A stretch of DNA of 13,186 nucleotides from positions 1 to 13,186 of the forward strand of contig JAGWIH010000029.1 of NCBI GenBank assembly GCA_028866355.1. The letters run 5' to 3'. Source of the stretch: Alphaproteobacteria bacterium (GTDB lineage Bacteria > Pseudomonadota > Alphaproteobacteria > ATCC43930 > CGMCC-115725). Positions 1 to 7,432 of the stretch are shown one piece after another; position 1 is the first letter of the stretch; every line of letters begins with the position of its first letter. Made by a program: the position numbers and the translations under genes. The notes under the pieces are model-generated. The model searched no databases, was not told the DNA's origin, and was given only the letters and a program-made list of their open reading frames with translations.

Positions 1-1520
1 TCCCAACCGAAAGCGATCCGGCGGTAGCTCAACGCCTCGGCCAGATGCACCCGGCCGATTTCGTCGGCAGCGTCGAGATCAGCGAGCGTGCGCGCGACGC
101 GTAGCACACGATGATAGCCGCGTGCCGACAGCTTCAGCCGTTCCGCCGCATCATTGAGCAGCTTGGTTCCGGCAGCATCGGGCTTGGCGATCTCATCCAG
201 CAGCCTGCCATCGAGTTCCGCGTTGCTGCGGATGCGCCGATCTGGCGGCAGTTTGGCGTAGCGCGCCGCCTGGCGCTCGCGCGCCGATGCCACGCGCGCC
301 GCGACTTCGGCGCTGCCCTCGGCCGGCGGCGGCAGGGACAAATCGGCGGCCTTCACCGCCGGCACGTCGATGTGCAAATCGATGCGATCGAACAGCGGCC
401 CCGAGATGCGCGACTGATAGTCCTGCGCGCAGCGTGGCGCCTTTCCACATGCAAGAGATGGATCGTCAAGGTGTCCGCAGCGGCAAGGATTCATCGCTGC
501 CACGAGCTGCACCCGCGCGGGGTATGTCACGTGCGCATTGACGCGCGCGACGCTGACCCGTCCGGACTCGAGCGGCTGGCGCAACGCTTCGAGGGTCGCG
601 CGCTGGAACTCGGGGAGCTCGTCAAGGAACAAGACGCCAAGATGTGCCAAGGAAATTTCCCCCGGCTTGCCGCGCATGCCGCCGCCAACCAATGCCGGCA
701 GCGATGCCGAATGATGCGGATCGCGGAACGGCCGCGCGCGCATCAAGCGCCCGTCGCGCAGCAAGCCCGCGACCGAATGGATCATGCTGACTTCGAGCGC
801 CTCGTCCGGCGCCAGCGGCGGCAACAGGCCGGGCAGGCGCTGCGCCAGCATCGATTTGCCGGCGCCGGGCGGGCCGATCATCAGCAGGTTGTGGCCGCCC
901 GCGGCGGCGACTTCGAGCGCGCGCTTGGCGCTTTCCTGACCCTTGATCTCCTTGAGGTCGAGCGTCGCCGGCGCCGCGGCCGCGATCTTGGGCTCGGGCG
1001 CGGCCAAAAGCTGCGCGCCCTTGAAATGGTTGACCAGCGCCAGCAGCGACGGCGCCGCCAGCACCTCGATCTTGCCGGCCCAGGCGGCTTCGCCGCCGGT
1101 GTCGCGCGGACAGATGAGGCCGCGGCCCGAAGCCGCCGCGCCAAGCGCCGCCGGCAATACGCCGGCCACCGGCAACAGCGAGCCGTCGAGCGCCAGCTCG
1201 CCGAGCGCCACATAGCGTTCGAGCTCTTCGGCGGGCAGCACGCCCATCGCCGCCAGCAATCCCAACGCGATCGGCAGATCGAAGTGGCTGCCTTCCTTGA
1301 GAAGATCGGCCGGCGCCAGATTGACGGTGATGCGCTTGGCCGGCAGCGCCAATCCCATCGCGGTCAGCGCCGCGCGCACGCGCTCGCGCGATTCGCCGAC
1401 CGCCTTGTCGGGCAGGCCCACCACCATGAACGCCGGCAGGCCGCCGGATATCGTGACCTGCGCCTCGACTTGCACCGCCTCGATCCCCTGGAACGCGACG
1501 GTGCGGATGCGCGCGACCAT
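1..1520 (-). CDS. comM: ComM/YifB family Mg-chelatase-like AAA+ ATPase (C-terminus cut by window edge)
   Basis: The reverse strand reads 506 codons from ATG at 1520 to the window edge with no stop and no frameshift; only a few C-terminal residues appear to be missing, since the family is about 506-515 residues. An N-terminal ChlI-type domain starts with MVARIRTVAFQG. The Walker A motif GPPGAGKS lies at residues 216-223. A four-cysteine cluster (NPCRCG at 344-349, then C358 and C364) is followed by SGPLFDRIDLH, typical of the Mg_chelatase and Mg_chelatase_C domains. From family knowledge, ComM is a hexameric DNA helicase that promotes branch migration during natural transformation; whether this organism is transformable cannot be seen. 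The gene diverges from the DUF6496 gene across about 119 bp. The opposite strand carries a long arginine-rich open frame that is only its shadow. Confidence 0.95.
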   Translation of the reverse strand, partial: MVARIRTVAFQGIEAVQVEAQVTISGGLPAFMVVGLPDKAVGESRERVRAALTAMGLALPAKRITVNLAPADLLKEGSHFDLPIALGLLAAMGVLPAEELERYVALGELALDGSLLPVAGVLPAALGAAASGRGLICPRDTGGEAAWAGKIEVLAAPSLLALVNHFKGAQLLAAPEPKIAAAAPATLDLKEIKGQESAKRALEVAAAGGHNLLMIGPPGAGKSMLAQRLPGLLPPLAPDEALEVSMIHSVAGLLRDGRLMRARPFRDPHHSASLPALVGGGMRGKPGEISLAHLGVLFLDELPEFQRATLEALRQPLESGRVSVARVNAHVTYPARVQLVAAMNPCRCGHLDDPSLACGKAPRCAQDYQSRISGPLFDRIDLHIDVPAVKAADLSLPPPAEGSAEVAARVASARERQAARYAKLPPDRRIRSNAELDGRLLDEIAKPDAAGTKLLNDAAERLKLSARGYHRVLRVARTLADLDAADEIGRVHLAEALSYRRIAFGW

Positions 1521-1639
1521 GCTTCCCCCTCGTGCGCCGGCTGCGAGCCTATCGCGCGCCCGGACGCGGCGGAAGCCGCATCGCGGAACCAACGCGCCGT
1601 GCTATCGTTGTTTCCGCCTTCATCGCCAGGGAGTGTGCC

Positions 1640-1831
1640 ATGGCACCTCGAACCAAGCGCGGCAAACGCGCCAAAGCGGCGCGTGTGATGCGGGAATTCA
1701 AAGAAGGCCGGCTCAAAGGCGGTCGCGGCCGCCGCGGCAAGGTGAAAAGCCGCCGCCAGGCGATCGCCATTGCCTTGTCCGAAGCCGGTCTATCGCGGAA
1801 GAAGCGGCGCAAGCGCCGCAGGAAAATCTAG
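1640..1831 (+). CDS. DUF6496-like small, highly basic protein (63 aa)
   Basis: This 63-residue protein starts at ATG 1640, which has an AGGGAG ribosome-binding site at 1628-1633. The open frame extends upstream to 1532, but that part overlaps the comM promoter region and looks random. The core pattern VMREFKEGRLKGG, then KVKSRRQAIAIALSEAGLSR, matches what I know of DUF6496 proteins. About 28 of 63 residues are Lys or Arg, and the C-terminus is a run of nine basic residues before the final Ile. No function is established for the family. Nucleic-acid binding is an inference from charge alone. It converges with the DUF2244 gene, leaving 3 bp between the stop codons. Confidence is high that it is a gene and moderate for the family. 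Confidence 0.8.
   Translation: MAPRTKRGKRAKAARVMREFKEGRLKGGRGRRGKVKSRRQAIAIALSEAGLSRKKRRKRRRKI
1799..1819 (-). terminator. Possible terminator for the DUF2244 gene, inside the DUF6496 3' end
   Basis: A perfect inverted repeat, GCGGCGC-AA-GCGCCGC, lies at 1804-1819. Read on the minus strand, downstream of the DUF2244 stop, the hairpin is followed by a short T-rich stretch (TTCTT, 1803-1799). It overlaps the coding end of the DUF6496 gene. The T-tract is poor, so this is a weak call; the repeat could simply reflect Arg/Lys codons. Confidence 0.25.
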
Positions 1832-1834
1832 GCC

Positions 1835-2338
1835 TCAGCTTCCGGTGAGCGCCTGGCGCCAGCGCGCCAGCGCGTCGGATAGGTCGCGATAAAGCCGCCG
1901 TCGCTCGACCGGCGACAGAAACGCGCCGAGCGATAGGCGCTTACCATGAGAGGTCACGGAGAGCCGGTTCTCGGACGGGTCGACTTCCTCGAAGTCCAAG
2001 CGCGCCCACACCGGCTCGAAGCGCCAGCGGCGGCAATCGCCGCGCACGCCGATGCGTTCAACCGTGAAATCGGCTTCGGTCAGCTGCACGTGCTCGATCT
2101 TGCGCGCGCTGCGATAGCTGGCGCGGAAGGCGAGATAGACCAGCGCCACGTCGAGACCGAAAAAGCCGGTCACCGGCCAGGCGCCGAGCATGACGCAGCC
2201 GACCGACATCACGAACGAAGCGCCGCCCAGCACCGCCATGACGATGCCGAAGCCGCGCGGCGGCAGGCTGCGATAGGGCTGCAGCCGGGCGTCGAAGAAG
2301 ATGGTGGTGGCTTCGGTGGCGCTCATGACCTCGGCCAT
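1835..2338 (-). CDS. DUF2244 family inner-membrane protein
   Basis: I chose the start at ATG 2338, giving 167 residues; a GGGA ribosome-binding site sits 8-11 bases upstream. An in-frame start at 2368 would run into nth, and a second ATG at residue 5 is also possible. Two hydrophobic segments at about residues 29-51 and 55-72 form a helical hairpin. They are followed by a soluble C-terminal domain with the WRFEPVWARLDFEE region and a GKRLSLGAFLSPVERRRL stretch typical of DUF2244 (PF10003). The biochemical function is unknown. In alphaproteobacteria the family is often found near nth or cytochrome oxidase genes, and here it is divergent from nth with 14 bp between the starts. Confidence 0.85.
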   Translation of the reverse strand: MAEVMSATEATTIFFDARLQPYRSLPPRGFGIVMAVLGGASFVMSVGCVMLGAWPVTGFFGLDVALVYLAFRASYRSARKIEHVQLTEADFTVERIGVRGDCRRWRFEPVWARLDFEEVDPSENRLSVTSHGKRLSLGAFLSPVERRRLYRDLSDALARWRQALTGS

Positions 2339-2352
2339 ATTAGGGTCCCGCC

Positions 2353-3135
2353 ATGACGCGTATGTCAAAAGACAATGTCGGGCGATTCTTCGCGGCGCTG
2401 GCGGCCGAACGGCCCGATCCGACCACCGAACTCGCCTATATCAACGCCTATACGCTTCTGGTCGCGGTGGTGCTATCGGCGCAGGCAACCGACGTCGGCG
2501 TCAATAAAGCCACCGCCGAATTGTTCAAAACCGTCAACACGGCAGCCGCGATGGTCGCCTTCGGCGAAGCAAGGCTACGCGACGCGATCAAGACCATCGG
2601 CCTCTTTCGCACCAAGGCGGCCAACGTGATTCGACTGTCCGAGCTGCTGGTGCAAAAGCACGGCGGCGAAGTGCCCGACAATCGCGAGGCGCTGGAGGAA
2701 TTGCCCGGCGTCGGCCGCAAGACCGCCAACGTCGTGCTCAACGTCGCGTTCGGCCATCCGACCATCGCGGTCGACACGCATATCTTCCGGCTCGCCAATC
2801 GCACGGGCCTGGCGCCGGGCAAGGATCCGCGCGCGGTCGAAGATGCGCTGCATTCGGTCGTGCCGGAACAGTATCTGCGCCACGCGCACCACTGGCTGAT
2901 CCTGCACGGGCGCTATGTCTGCACCGCGCGCAATCCGAAATGCGCCGCTTGCGTGGTGCGCGATCTTTGTCTCTACGAGGCGAAGACGAGCGCGGACGTT
3001 CCGGCGTCTAGCGCTTCGCCAGCACGTCGGCCATCGCATAGAGGCCGGGCTTCTTCCGCGCGAGCCACTGGGCGGCGCGCACCGCGCCGCGCGCGAAGAC
3101 GCGGCGCGACGTCGCGCGGTGGGAGAGCTCGATAG
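2353..3135 (+). CDS. nth: Endonuclease III (DNA glycosylase/AP lyase) with an unusual C-terminal extension
   Basis: Nth removes oxidised pyrimidines and nicks abasic sites in base-excision repair. The helix-hairpin-helix motif LPGVGRKTANVV is at residues 117-128 with catalytic Lys123. The catalytic Asp141 lies in VDTHIF, 18 residues later, the same spacing as the E. coli K120/D138 pair. The [4Fe-4S] loop ligands C190, C197, C200 and C206 fit the C-x6-C-x2-C-x5-C rule. Family members end 10-20 residues after the last cysteine, at about 211-220 aa. Here the frame has no stop at the expected place and runs to 260 aa, the last ~42 residues being arginine-rich and antisense to dapB. A TAG sits one base out of frame at 3009-3011. 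ATG 2365 is an alternative start. The glycosylase call is firm; the true C-terminus is uncertain. Confidence 0.93.
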   Translation: MTRMSKDNVGRFFAALAAERPDPTTELAYINAYTLLVAVVLSAQATDVGVNKATAELFKTVNTAAAMVAFGEARLRDAIKTIGLFRTKAANVIRLSELLVQKHGGEVPDNREALEELPGVGRKTANVVLNVAFGHPTIAVDTHIFRLANRTGLAPGKDPRAVEDALHSVVPEQYLRHAHHWLILHGRYVCTARNPKCAACVVRDLCLYEAKTSADVPASSASPARRPSHRGRASSARATGRRAPRRARRRGATSRGGRAR

Positions 3136-3817
3136 TCTCGCCGGCGCCGGCGAACAGCACCTTGTGCAGCCCGACTTCGTCGCCGCCGCGCAAGACGGCG
3201 AAGCCGATATCGCCGGCCTTGCGCGGACCGGTGGCGCCGTCGCGTACGCCGGCGCGCTTCTTGCCGAGATCGACGTCGCGGCCCGCCGCCGCGGCGCGGC
3301 CGAGCGCCAGCGCCGTGCCCGACGGCGCGTCGACCTTGTAGCGGTGATGCATCTCGAGGATCTCGATGTCGTATTCCGGTCCGAGCTGCGCCGCCGCTTC
3401 GCGCACCAGCTCGAGCAGCAGATTGACGCCGACGCTCATATTGGGCGCCCACAGGATCGGCGCCTTGCGCGCCGCCTGCTTGAGCGCGCTTTCCTGCGCC
3501 GCGTCGAGACCGGTGGTGCCGATGACCAGCGCCTTGCCTGTCGCGGCGGCGATTTTCGCATGGCCGACGCTGGCCGCCGGCCACGAGAAGTCGATCACCG
3601 CGTCGGCGACGCGGAACAGCGCGAGCGCGTCGCTGCCGGCCTTGAGGCCGAGCGCACCGACGCCGGCCATTTCGCCGAGGTCGCGGCCGAGATAGGGGCT
3701 GTCGGCGGCGTCGATGCCGCCGGCGAGACGCGTTCCCTTGGTCTCCAGCAATTCGAGCGCGACCATGCGGCCCATCCGCCCGCCGCAGCCGGAAACCCCG
3801 ATCTTAAGCTCGGCCAT
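3008..3817 (-). CDS. dapB: 4-hydroxy-tetrahydrodipicolinate reductase
   Basis: DapB reduces hydroxy-tetrahydrodipicolinate with NAD(P)H in the diaminopimelate/lysine pathway, supplying meso-DAP for peptidoglycan. The 269-residue length is exactly typical. The nucleotide-binding loop GVSGCGGRMGRM is at residues 7-18, the GTTG motif at 100-103, and the signature HHRYKVDAPSGTA at 157-169 carries the catalytic His and Lys residues (H157/H158, K161). The start is ATG 3817, with AGGAG eight bases upstream. The open frame continues upstream to 4372, but that part is antisense to murJ and has no family match. The TAG stop is formed by the CTAG at 3008-3011. Its promoter must lie within the 114 bp shared with divergent murJ; I see no convincing -35/-10 pair there. 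Confidence 0.97.
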   Translation of the reverse strand: MAELKIGVSGCGGRMGRMVALELLETKGTRLAGGIDAADSPYLGRDLGEMAGVGALGLKAGSDALALFRVADAVIDFSWPAASVGHAKIAAATGKALVIGTTGLDAAQESALKQAARKAPILWAPNMSVGVNLLLELVREAAAQLGPEYDIEILEMHHRYKVDAPSGTALALGRAAAAGRDVDLGKKRAGVRDGATGPRKAGDIGFAVLRGGDEVGLHKVLFAGAGETIELSHRATSRRVFARGAVRAAQWLARKKPGLYAMADVLAKR

Positions 3818-3931
3818 CACCCGCTCCTGTCGCCTGAAACTCCGCGAAGGGCGGTGTAAATGCAAGCGCGGCGCGGCTTCGGCCGGCGCCCTCTTCCCAC
3901 GACTCGCCGCATCCTCTACACCATCGGTTTC

Positions 3932-5494
3932 ATGGCCCTTCTGCGCTCGGTCGCGACGGTCGGCGGCTACACCATGATGAGCCGCGTGCTGGGCTTCGTC
4001 CGCGACATGCTGACGGCGCAATTCCTCGGCGCCGGGCCGGTGGCCGACGCGTTTTTCGTCGCGCTGCGCCTGCCCAATTTGTTCCGCAGCTTCTTCGCCG
4101 AAGGCGCCTTCAGCGCCGCCTTCGTGCCGATCTTCGCCGGCATGATCGCCAAGGAAGGCCGCCAACCGGCGCGGCTCTTCGCCGAGGAGGCGATGGCGGC
4201 GCTGACGACGGTGCTGTTCGCGTTCGTGCTGGTGTGCGAGATCGCGACGCCCGCCTTGCTGCACGTGCTGGCGCCCGGCTTCGCCGCCGAGCCGGAGAAA
4301 TTCGCGCTCACCGTCACCCTGACGCGCATCACCTTTCCTTATCTGCTGTTCATCTCGCTGGTGGCGCTGCAAGGCGGCGTCCTGAATTCACTCGAGCGTT
4401 TTGCTGCCACCGCGGCGACGCCGGTGCTGCTCAATGTGTTTCTGATCGGCACGCTGCTCTTGGTGCGGCCGGTGAGCGGCGTGGCGTTGAGCTGGGCGGT
4501 GACGGCCGCCGGCTTCGCGCAATTCGTCTGGCTGATGGGGTCGTGCGGCCGTGCCGGGTTGGCGCTGCGCTTTCCGCGGCCGCGCTGGACGCCGGAATTG
4601 CGGCGGCTCGTCGGCCTGATGGGACCCGGCATTTTCGGCGCCGGCGTGACGCAGCTCAATCTCGTGGTCTCGACCGCGGTGGCCTCGCTGCTGCCGACCG
4701 GCGCGGTGTCGTATCTCTATTACGCCGACCGGCTCAATCAGCTGCCCTTAGCCGTTGTCGGCATCGCGGTCGGCACCGCGATCCTGCCGTCCCTGTCGCG
4801 CCAGGTGCGCACCGGCGACGAAGTCGCCGCGATGCACACGCAAAATCGCGGCCTCGAATTGGCGCTGCTGCTCACCGTGCCGGCGGCGGTGGCGCTCGGC
4901 GTGCTGGCGCGGCCGATCCTGGCGGCGCTGTTCGAGCGCGGCGCCTTCGGGCCGACGGAAGTCGTCGCCACGGCGGGCGCGCTCGCCGCCTATGCGGCGG
5001 GCTTGCCGGCCTTCGTGCTGGTCAAGGTGCTGGCGCCGGCGTTCTTCGCCCGTCACGACACCAGGACACCGGTGAAAGTCGCGATCGTCGCGGTCGCCGC
5101 CAATCTGGTGCTGACCCTGACGCTCGGCGTGGTGTTGCCCTTCGCCCATGTCGGCATCGCCAGCGCGACGTCGGCGGCGGGCTGGATCAACGCCTTGGCG
5201 CTGCTCTGGCTGCTGCATCGGCGCGCCCACTTCCGGCTCGACGCGCGGTCGCGCACGCGCATCCCGCGCATTCTCGCCGCGTCGCTGCTGATGGGTGTCG
5301 TGCTGGTCGCGCTCGAAATTCCGCTGGCGCCTTATATCGGCGCACATCTGGCCGCGCGGCTCGCCGCGCTCGTCGCACTCGTCGCGGCGGGCCTGGCGGC
5401 CTTCGCGATCTTCGCCCTGGTGTTGGGCGCGGCCGACCGTGCCGAGCTTGGGGCACGTCTCGGGCTTGACCTCGCGGCCCGCCGGCGGCGATAA
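3932..5494 (+). CDS. murJ: Lipid II flippase MurJ (MviN)
   Basis: MurJ is the MOP-superfamily membrane protein that moves lipid II across the inner membrane. At 520 residues it is the usual length, with hydrophobic segments throughout consistent with about 14 helices. Family motifs near the N-terminus are clear: MALLRSVATVGG, SRVLGFVRD, ADAFFVALRLPNLFR and FAEGAFSAAFVP. YYADRLNQLPLAVVGIAVGTAILP occupies the expected middle position. The start ATG 3932 was chosen because family members begin here; the frame extends to 3860, but those 24 extra residues look unrelated. No good ribosome-binding site precedes ATG 3932. trpS follows after 35 bp, so the two are probably co-transcribed. Confidence 0.96.
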   Translation: MALLRSVATVGGYTMMSRVLGFVRDMLTAQFLGAGPVADAFFVALRLPNLFRSFFAEGAFSAAFVPIFAGMIAKEGRQPARLFAEEAMAALTTVLFAFVLVCEIATPALLHVLAPGFAAEPEKFALTVTLTRITFPYLLFISLVALQGGVLNSLERFAATAATPVLLNVFLIGTLLLVRPVSGVALSWAVTAAGFAQFVWLMGSCGRAGLALRFPRPRWTPELRRLVGLMGPGIFGAGVTQLNLVVSTAVASLLPTGAVSYLYYADRLNQLPLAVVGIAVGTAILPSLSRQVRTGDEVAAMHTQNRGLELALLLTVPAAVALGVLARPILAALFERGAFGPTEVVATAGALAAYAAGLPAFVLVKVLAPAFFARHDTRTPVKVAIVAVAANLVLTLTLGVVLPFAHVGIASATSAAGWINALALLWLLHRRAHFRLDARSRTRIPRILAASLLMGVVLVALEIPLAPYIGAHLAARLAALVALVAAGLAAFAIFALVLGAADRAELGARLGLDLAARRRR

Positions 5495-5529
5495 CGGTCG
5501 CGCCCGCGCCCTCCATCAGCGACGACGGC

Positions 5530-6528
<999 letters not shown>

Positions 6529-6531
6529 CCT

Positions 6532-6560
6532 CTGAAGCCCTTGCGTTTCAGGGCCTTCAG
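6532..6560 (+). terminator. Hairpin after trpS, possible terminator without a T-tract
   Basis: CTGAAGCCCT (6532-6541) can pair with AGGG-C-CTTCAG (6550-6560), leaving one bulged C and an 8-base loop. It begins 3 bases after the trpS stop codon. No run of T follows, so intrinsic termination would be inefficient; it may instead protect the mRNA 3' end. Confidence 0.4.
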
Positions 6561-6575
6561 CGCTCGACCACGGAT

Positions 6576-6604
6576 TTGACACGCTGGCATACCAGTGGTA
6601 TACC
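6576..6604 (+). promoter_or_regulatory. Strong sigma-70-type promoter (TTGACA-N17-TATACC)
   Basis: TTGACA at 6576-6581 matches the -35 consensus exactly. TATACC at 6599-6604 matches four of six -10 positions, and the spacer is the optimal 17 bp. Transcription would start near 6610-6612, at the left edge of the first leader hairpin. It is the best promoter in the window and points at the 43-residue microprotein gene. Confidence 0.75.
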
Positions 6605-6605
6605 A
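6589..6605. promoter_or_regulatory. Candidate operator: overlapping ATACCA/TGGTAT palindromes on the -10 box
   Basis: TGGTATACCA at 6596-6605 is a perfect 10-bp palindrome. An additional ATACCA at 6589-6594 forms a second inverted repeat, ATACCA-G-TGGTAT (6589-6601). The palindrome contains the -10 hexamer, so a bound protein would block RNA polymerase. TGGT-n-ACCA symmetry is known for GntR-family (FadR/FCD subgroup) operators. No GntR gene is in the window, so the regulator is unknown. Confidence 0.5.
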
Positions 6606-6609
6606 ATGC

Positions 6610-6749
6610 AGGTCAGGTCTGCGCGCAACGCACGCAGAAGTGACCTAAATCAATGAAGGGAAAGGGATTTTTTGTCCTAATCCCGATCGAAGCCCGGACG
6701 AAATTCCGGGCATCAGAACCGGCCGCAAGGGCCGGAAGGAGCGGCAGTC
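6610..6749 (+). promoter_or_regulatory. Structured 5' leader with four tandem hairpins (unrecognised RNA element)
   Basis: The predicted transcript begins with hairpin 1: AGGTCA (6610-6615) pairs TGACCT (6641-6646), and TCTGCG (6618-6623) pairs CGCAGA (6633-6638), with a 2x2 purine internal loop (GG/AG). Hairpin 2 is GGGATT (6664-6669) with AATCCC (6679-6684). Hairpin 3 is GCCCGGA (6692-6698) with TCCGGGC (6705-6711). Hairpin 4 is CCGGCC (6719-6724) with GGCCGG (6730-6735). The last stem ends directly against the AAGGAG ribosome-binding site at 6736-6741. This could be a cis-regulatory RNA or a small RNA with a downstream reading frame. I do not recognise any known riboswitch class. Confidence 0.5.
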
Positions 6750-6881
6750 ATGGCGAATGCACTTTACGGAATCACCGGCCACAGCGGCACGCTGGGCGCG
6801 GTTCTCGGCGCGATCTGGGTCTTCGGGCTCGGCCTGGCGACGTACGCCTGGCTCCATATGCCGCCGACCCGCCGGCGCTAA
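6750..6881 (+). CDS. 43-residue single-helix membrane microprotein
   Basis: ATG 6750 follows AAGGAG (6736-6741) with an 8-base gap, the best ribosome-binding site in this part of the window. The 43 codons encode a short N-terminal segment (MANALYGITGHSG), one hydrophobic stretch at about residues 14-35 rich in Gly, Ala, Trp and Tyr, and a basic tail TRRR. By the positive-inside rule the tail should be cytoplasmic. It has its own promoter and a long structured leader. I do not recognise a family. By analogy with other single-helix microproteins it might be an accessory subunit of a membrane complex, but nothing here identifies the partner. It converges with the GlcG/HbpS-like gene, with 20 bp between the stops. 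Confidence 0.7.
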   Translation: MANALYGITGHSGTLGAVLGAIWVFGLGLATYAWLHMPPTRRR

Positions 6882-6891
6882 GCGCGCTTTT

Positions 6892-6912
6892 CGTTCGGCG
6901 TTCAGCCGAGCG
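6892..6912. terminator. Hairpin between convergent genes (weak bidirectional terminator candidate)
   Basis: CGTTCGGC (6892-6899) pairs with GCCGAGCG (6905-6912) through eight pairs including one G-T wobble; the loop is GTTCA. The stop codon of the leftward GlcG/HbpS-like gene falls at the edge of the loop. No T-tract follows on either strand in the needed orientation, so the terminator call is tentative. Confidence 0.3.
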
Positions 6913-7312
6913 CCGCGGCACCGGCCGCCGCGACCTGACCGTCCTGCGCCGACGAGGCGCCCGAAACACCGAAAGCGCCGATCACCTTGCCGGCGGCCAT
7001 CAGCGGCACGCCGCCTTCGATCGGCAGCACGCCCGGCAGATTGGCGAGATGCGTCTTGCCGCTGGCATGGGCGTCTTCCCAGAACTTGGTCGGGCGTTTG
7101 AACATCGCGGCGGCACGCGCCTTGGCGATCGAGACCTCGATACTGGCGAGACCGGTGTCGTCCATCCGCGCCAGATGCAGCAGATGCCCGCCGTCGTCGA
7201 CCACCGACATCGTGACCGCGAGGTTGTGCTTGCGCGCCTCGGCCTCAGCCGCCGCAACGACGGCGCGGGCGGCGGTGAGGGTCAGCGCTTTCTTGTCGGC
7301 GAGGGCGGCCAT
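6902..7312 (-). CDS. GlcG/HbpS family (DUF336) heme-binding-like protein
   Basis: This 136-residue protein has the family's typical length and features: an N-terminal helix LTLTAARAVVAAAEAEARKH, the SVVDDGGHLLHLARMDD strand-turn, the SIAKARAAAMFKRPT segment, and the glycine-rich C-terminus IEGGVPLMAAGKVIGAFGVSGA. The family (PF03928) includes Streptomyces HbpS, which binds heme, and GlcG of glycolate operons; most members are uncharacterised. There is no signal peptide, so it is likely cytoplasmic. The start ATG 7312 has GGAGAG upstream, and a TATGAT -10-like box lies at 7347-7342 on the minus strand. No glycolate or heme genes are adjacent, so a specific role is not supported. Confidence 0.88.
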   Translation of the reverse strand: MAALADKKALTLTAARAVVAAAEAEARKHNLAVTMSVVDDGGHLLHLARMDDTGLASIEVSIAKARAAAMFKRPTKFWEDAHASGKTHLANLPGVLPIEGGVPLMAAGKVIGAFGVSGASSAQDGQVAAAGAAALG

Positions 7313-7396
7313 GCGGGGCTCTCCGTTGCGAAGGGACCGCGATCATAACCGGCGCGGCGGCGGACGCGAGAGGTTTGCGGCCGCCCGCCAACCGCG

Positions 7397-7425
7397 TTGT
7401 CGCGGGTGGGCCGCGCTTGTAGAAT
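7397..7425 (+). promoter_or_regulatory. Promoter of the TIGR02186 gene (TTGTCG-N17-TAGAAT)
   Basis: TTGTCG (7397-7402) and TAGAAT (7420-7425) are separated by 17 bp. Only 7 bases lie between the -10 and the ATG at 7433, so transcription would start at or next to the start codon and the message would be leaderless. No Shine-Dalgarno is present, which agrees with this. Confidence 0.5.
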
Positions 7426-7432
7426 TGCGCCG

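Noticed and set aside
111..1688. 525-codon rightward open frame over comM
   Set aside because: It is antisense to a convincing comM gene, is Arg/Gln/Ala-rich with no recognisable domain, and has no ribosome-binding site; a typical GC-rich shadow frame.
2915..3859. 314-codon rightward open frame over dapB
   Set aside because: Opposite strand of dapB, with no motif and composition typical of an antisense frame.
3818..4372. 185-codon N-terminal extension of dapB
   Set aside because: It is antisense to murJ and has low-complexity Gln/Arg/Glu composition. dapB has a good AGGAG and the exact family start at 3817.
6610..6646. 4.5S SRP RNA (ffs), suggested by the GGTCAGGTC start
   Set aside because: The conserved SRP tetraloop/symmetric-loop sequences are missing; the resemblance stops after a few bases.
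6653..7348. 231-codon frame starting MKGKGFFVLIPIEA
   Set aside because: No ribosome-binding site; it runs through the leader hairpins, the microprotein gene in another frame and the GlcG/HbpS gene in antisense. A short leader peptide at its start cannot be fully excluded but has no support.
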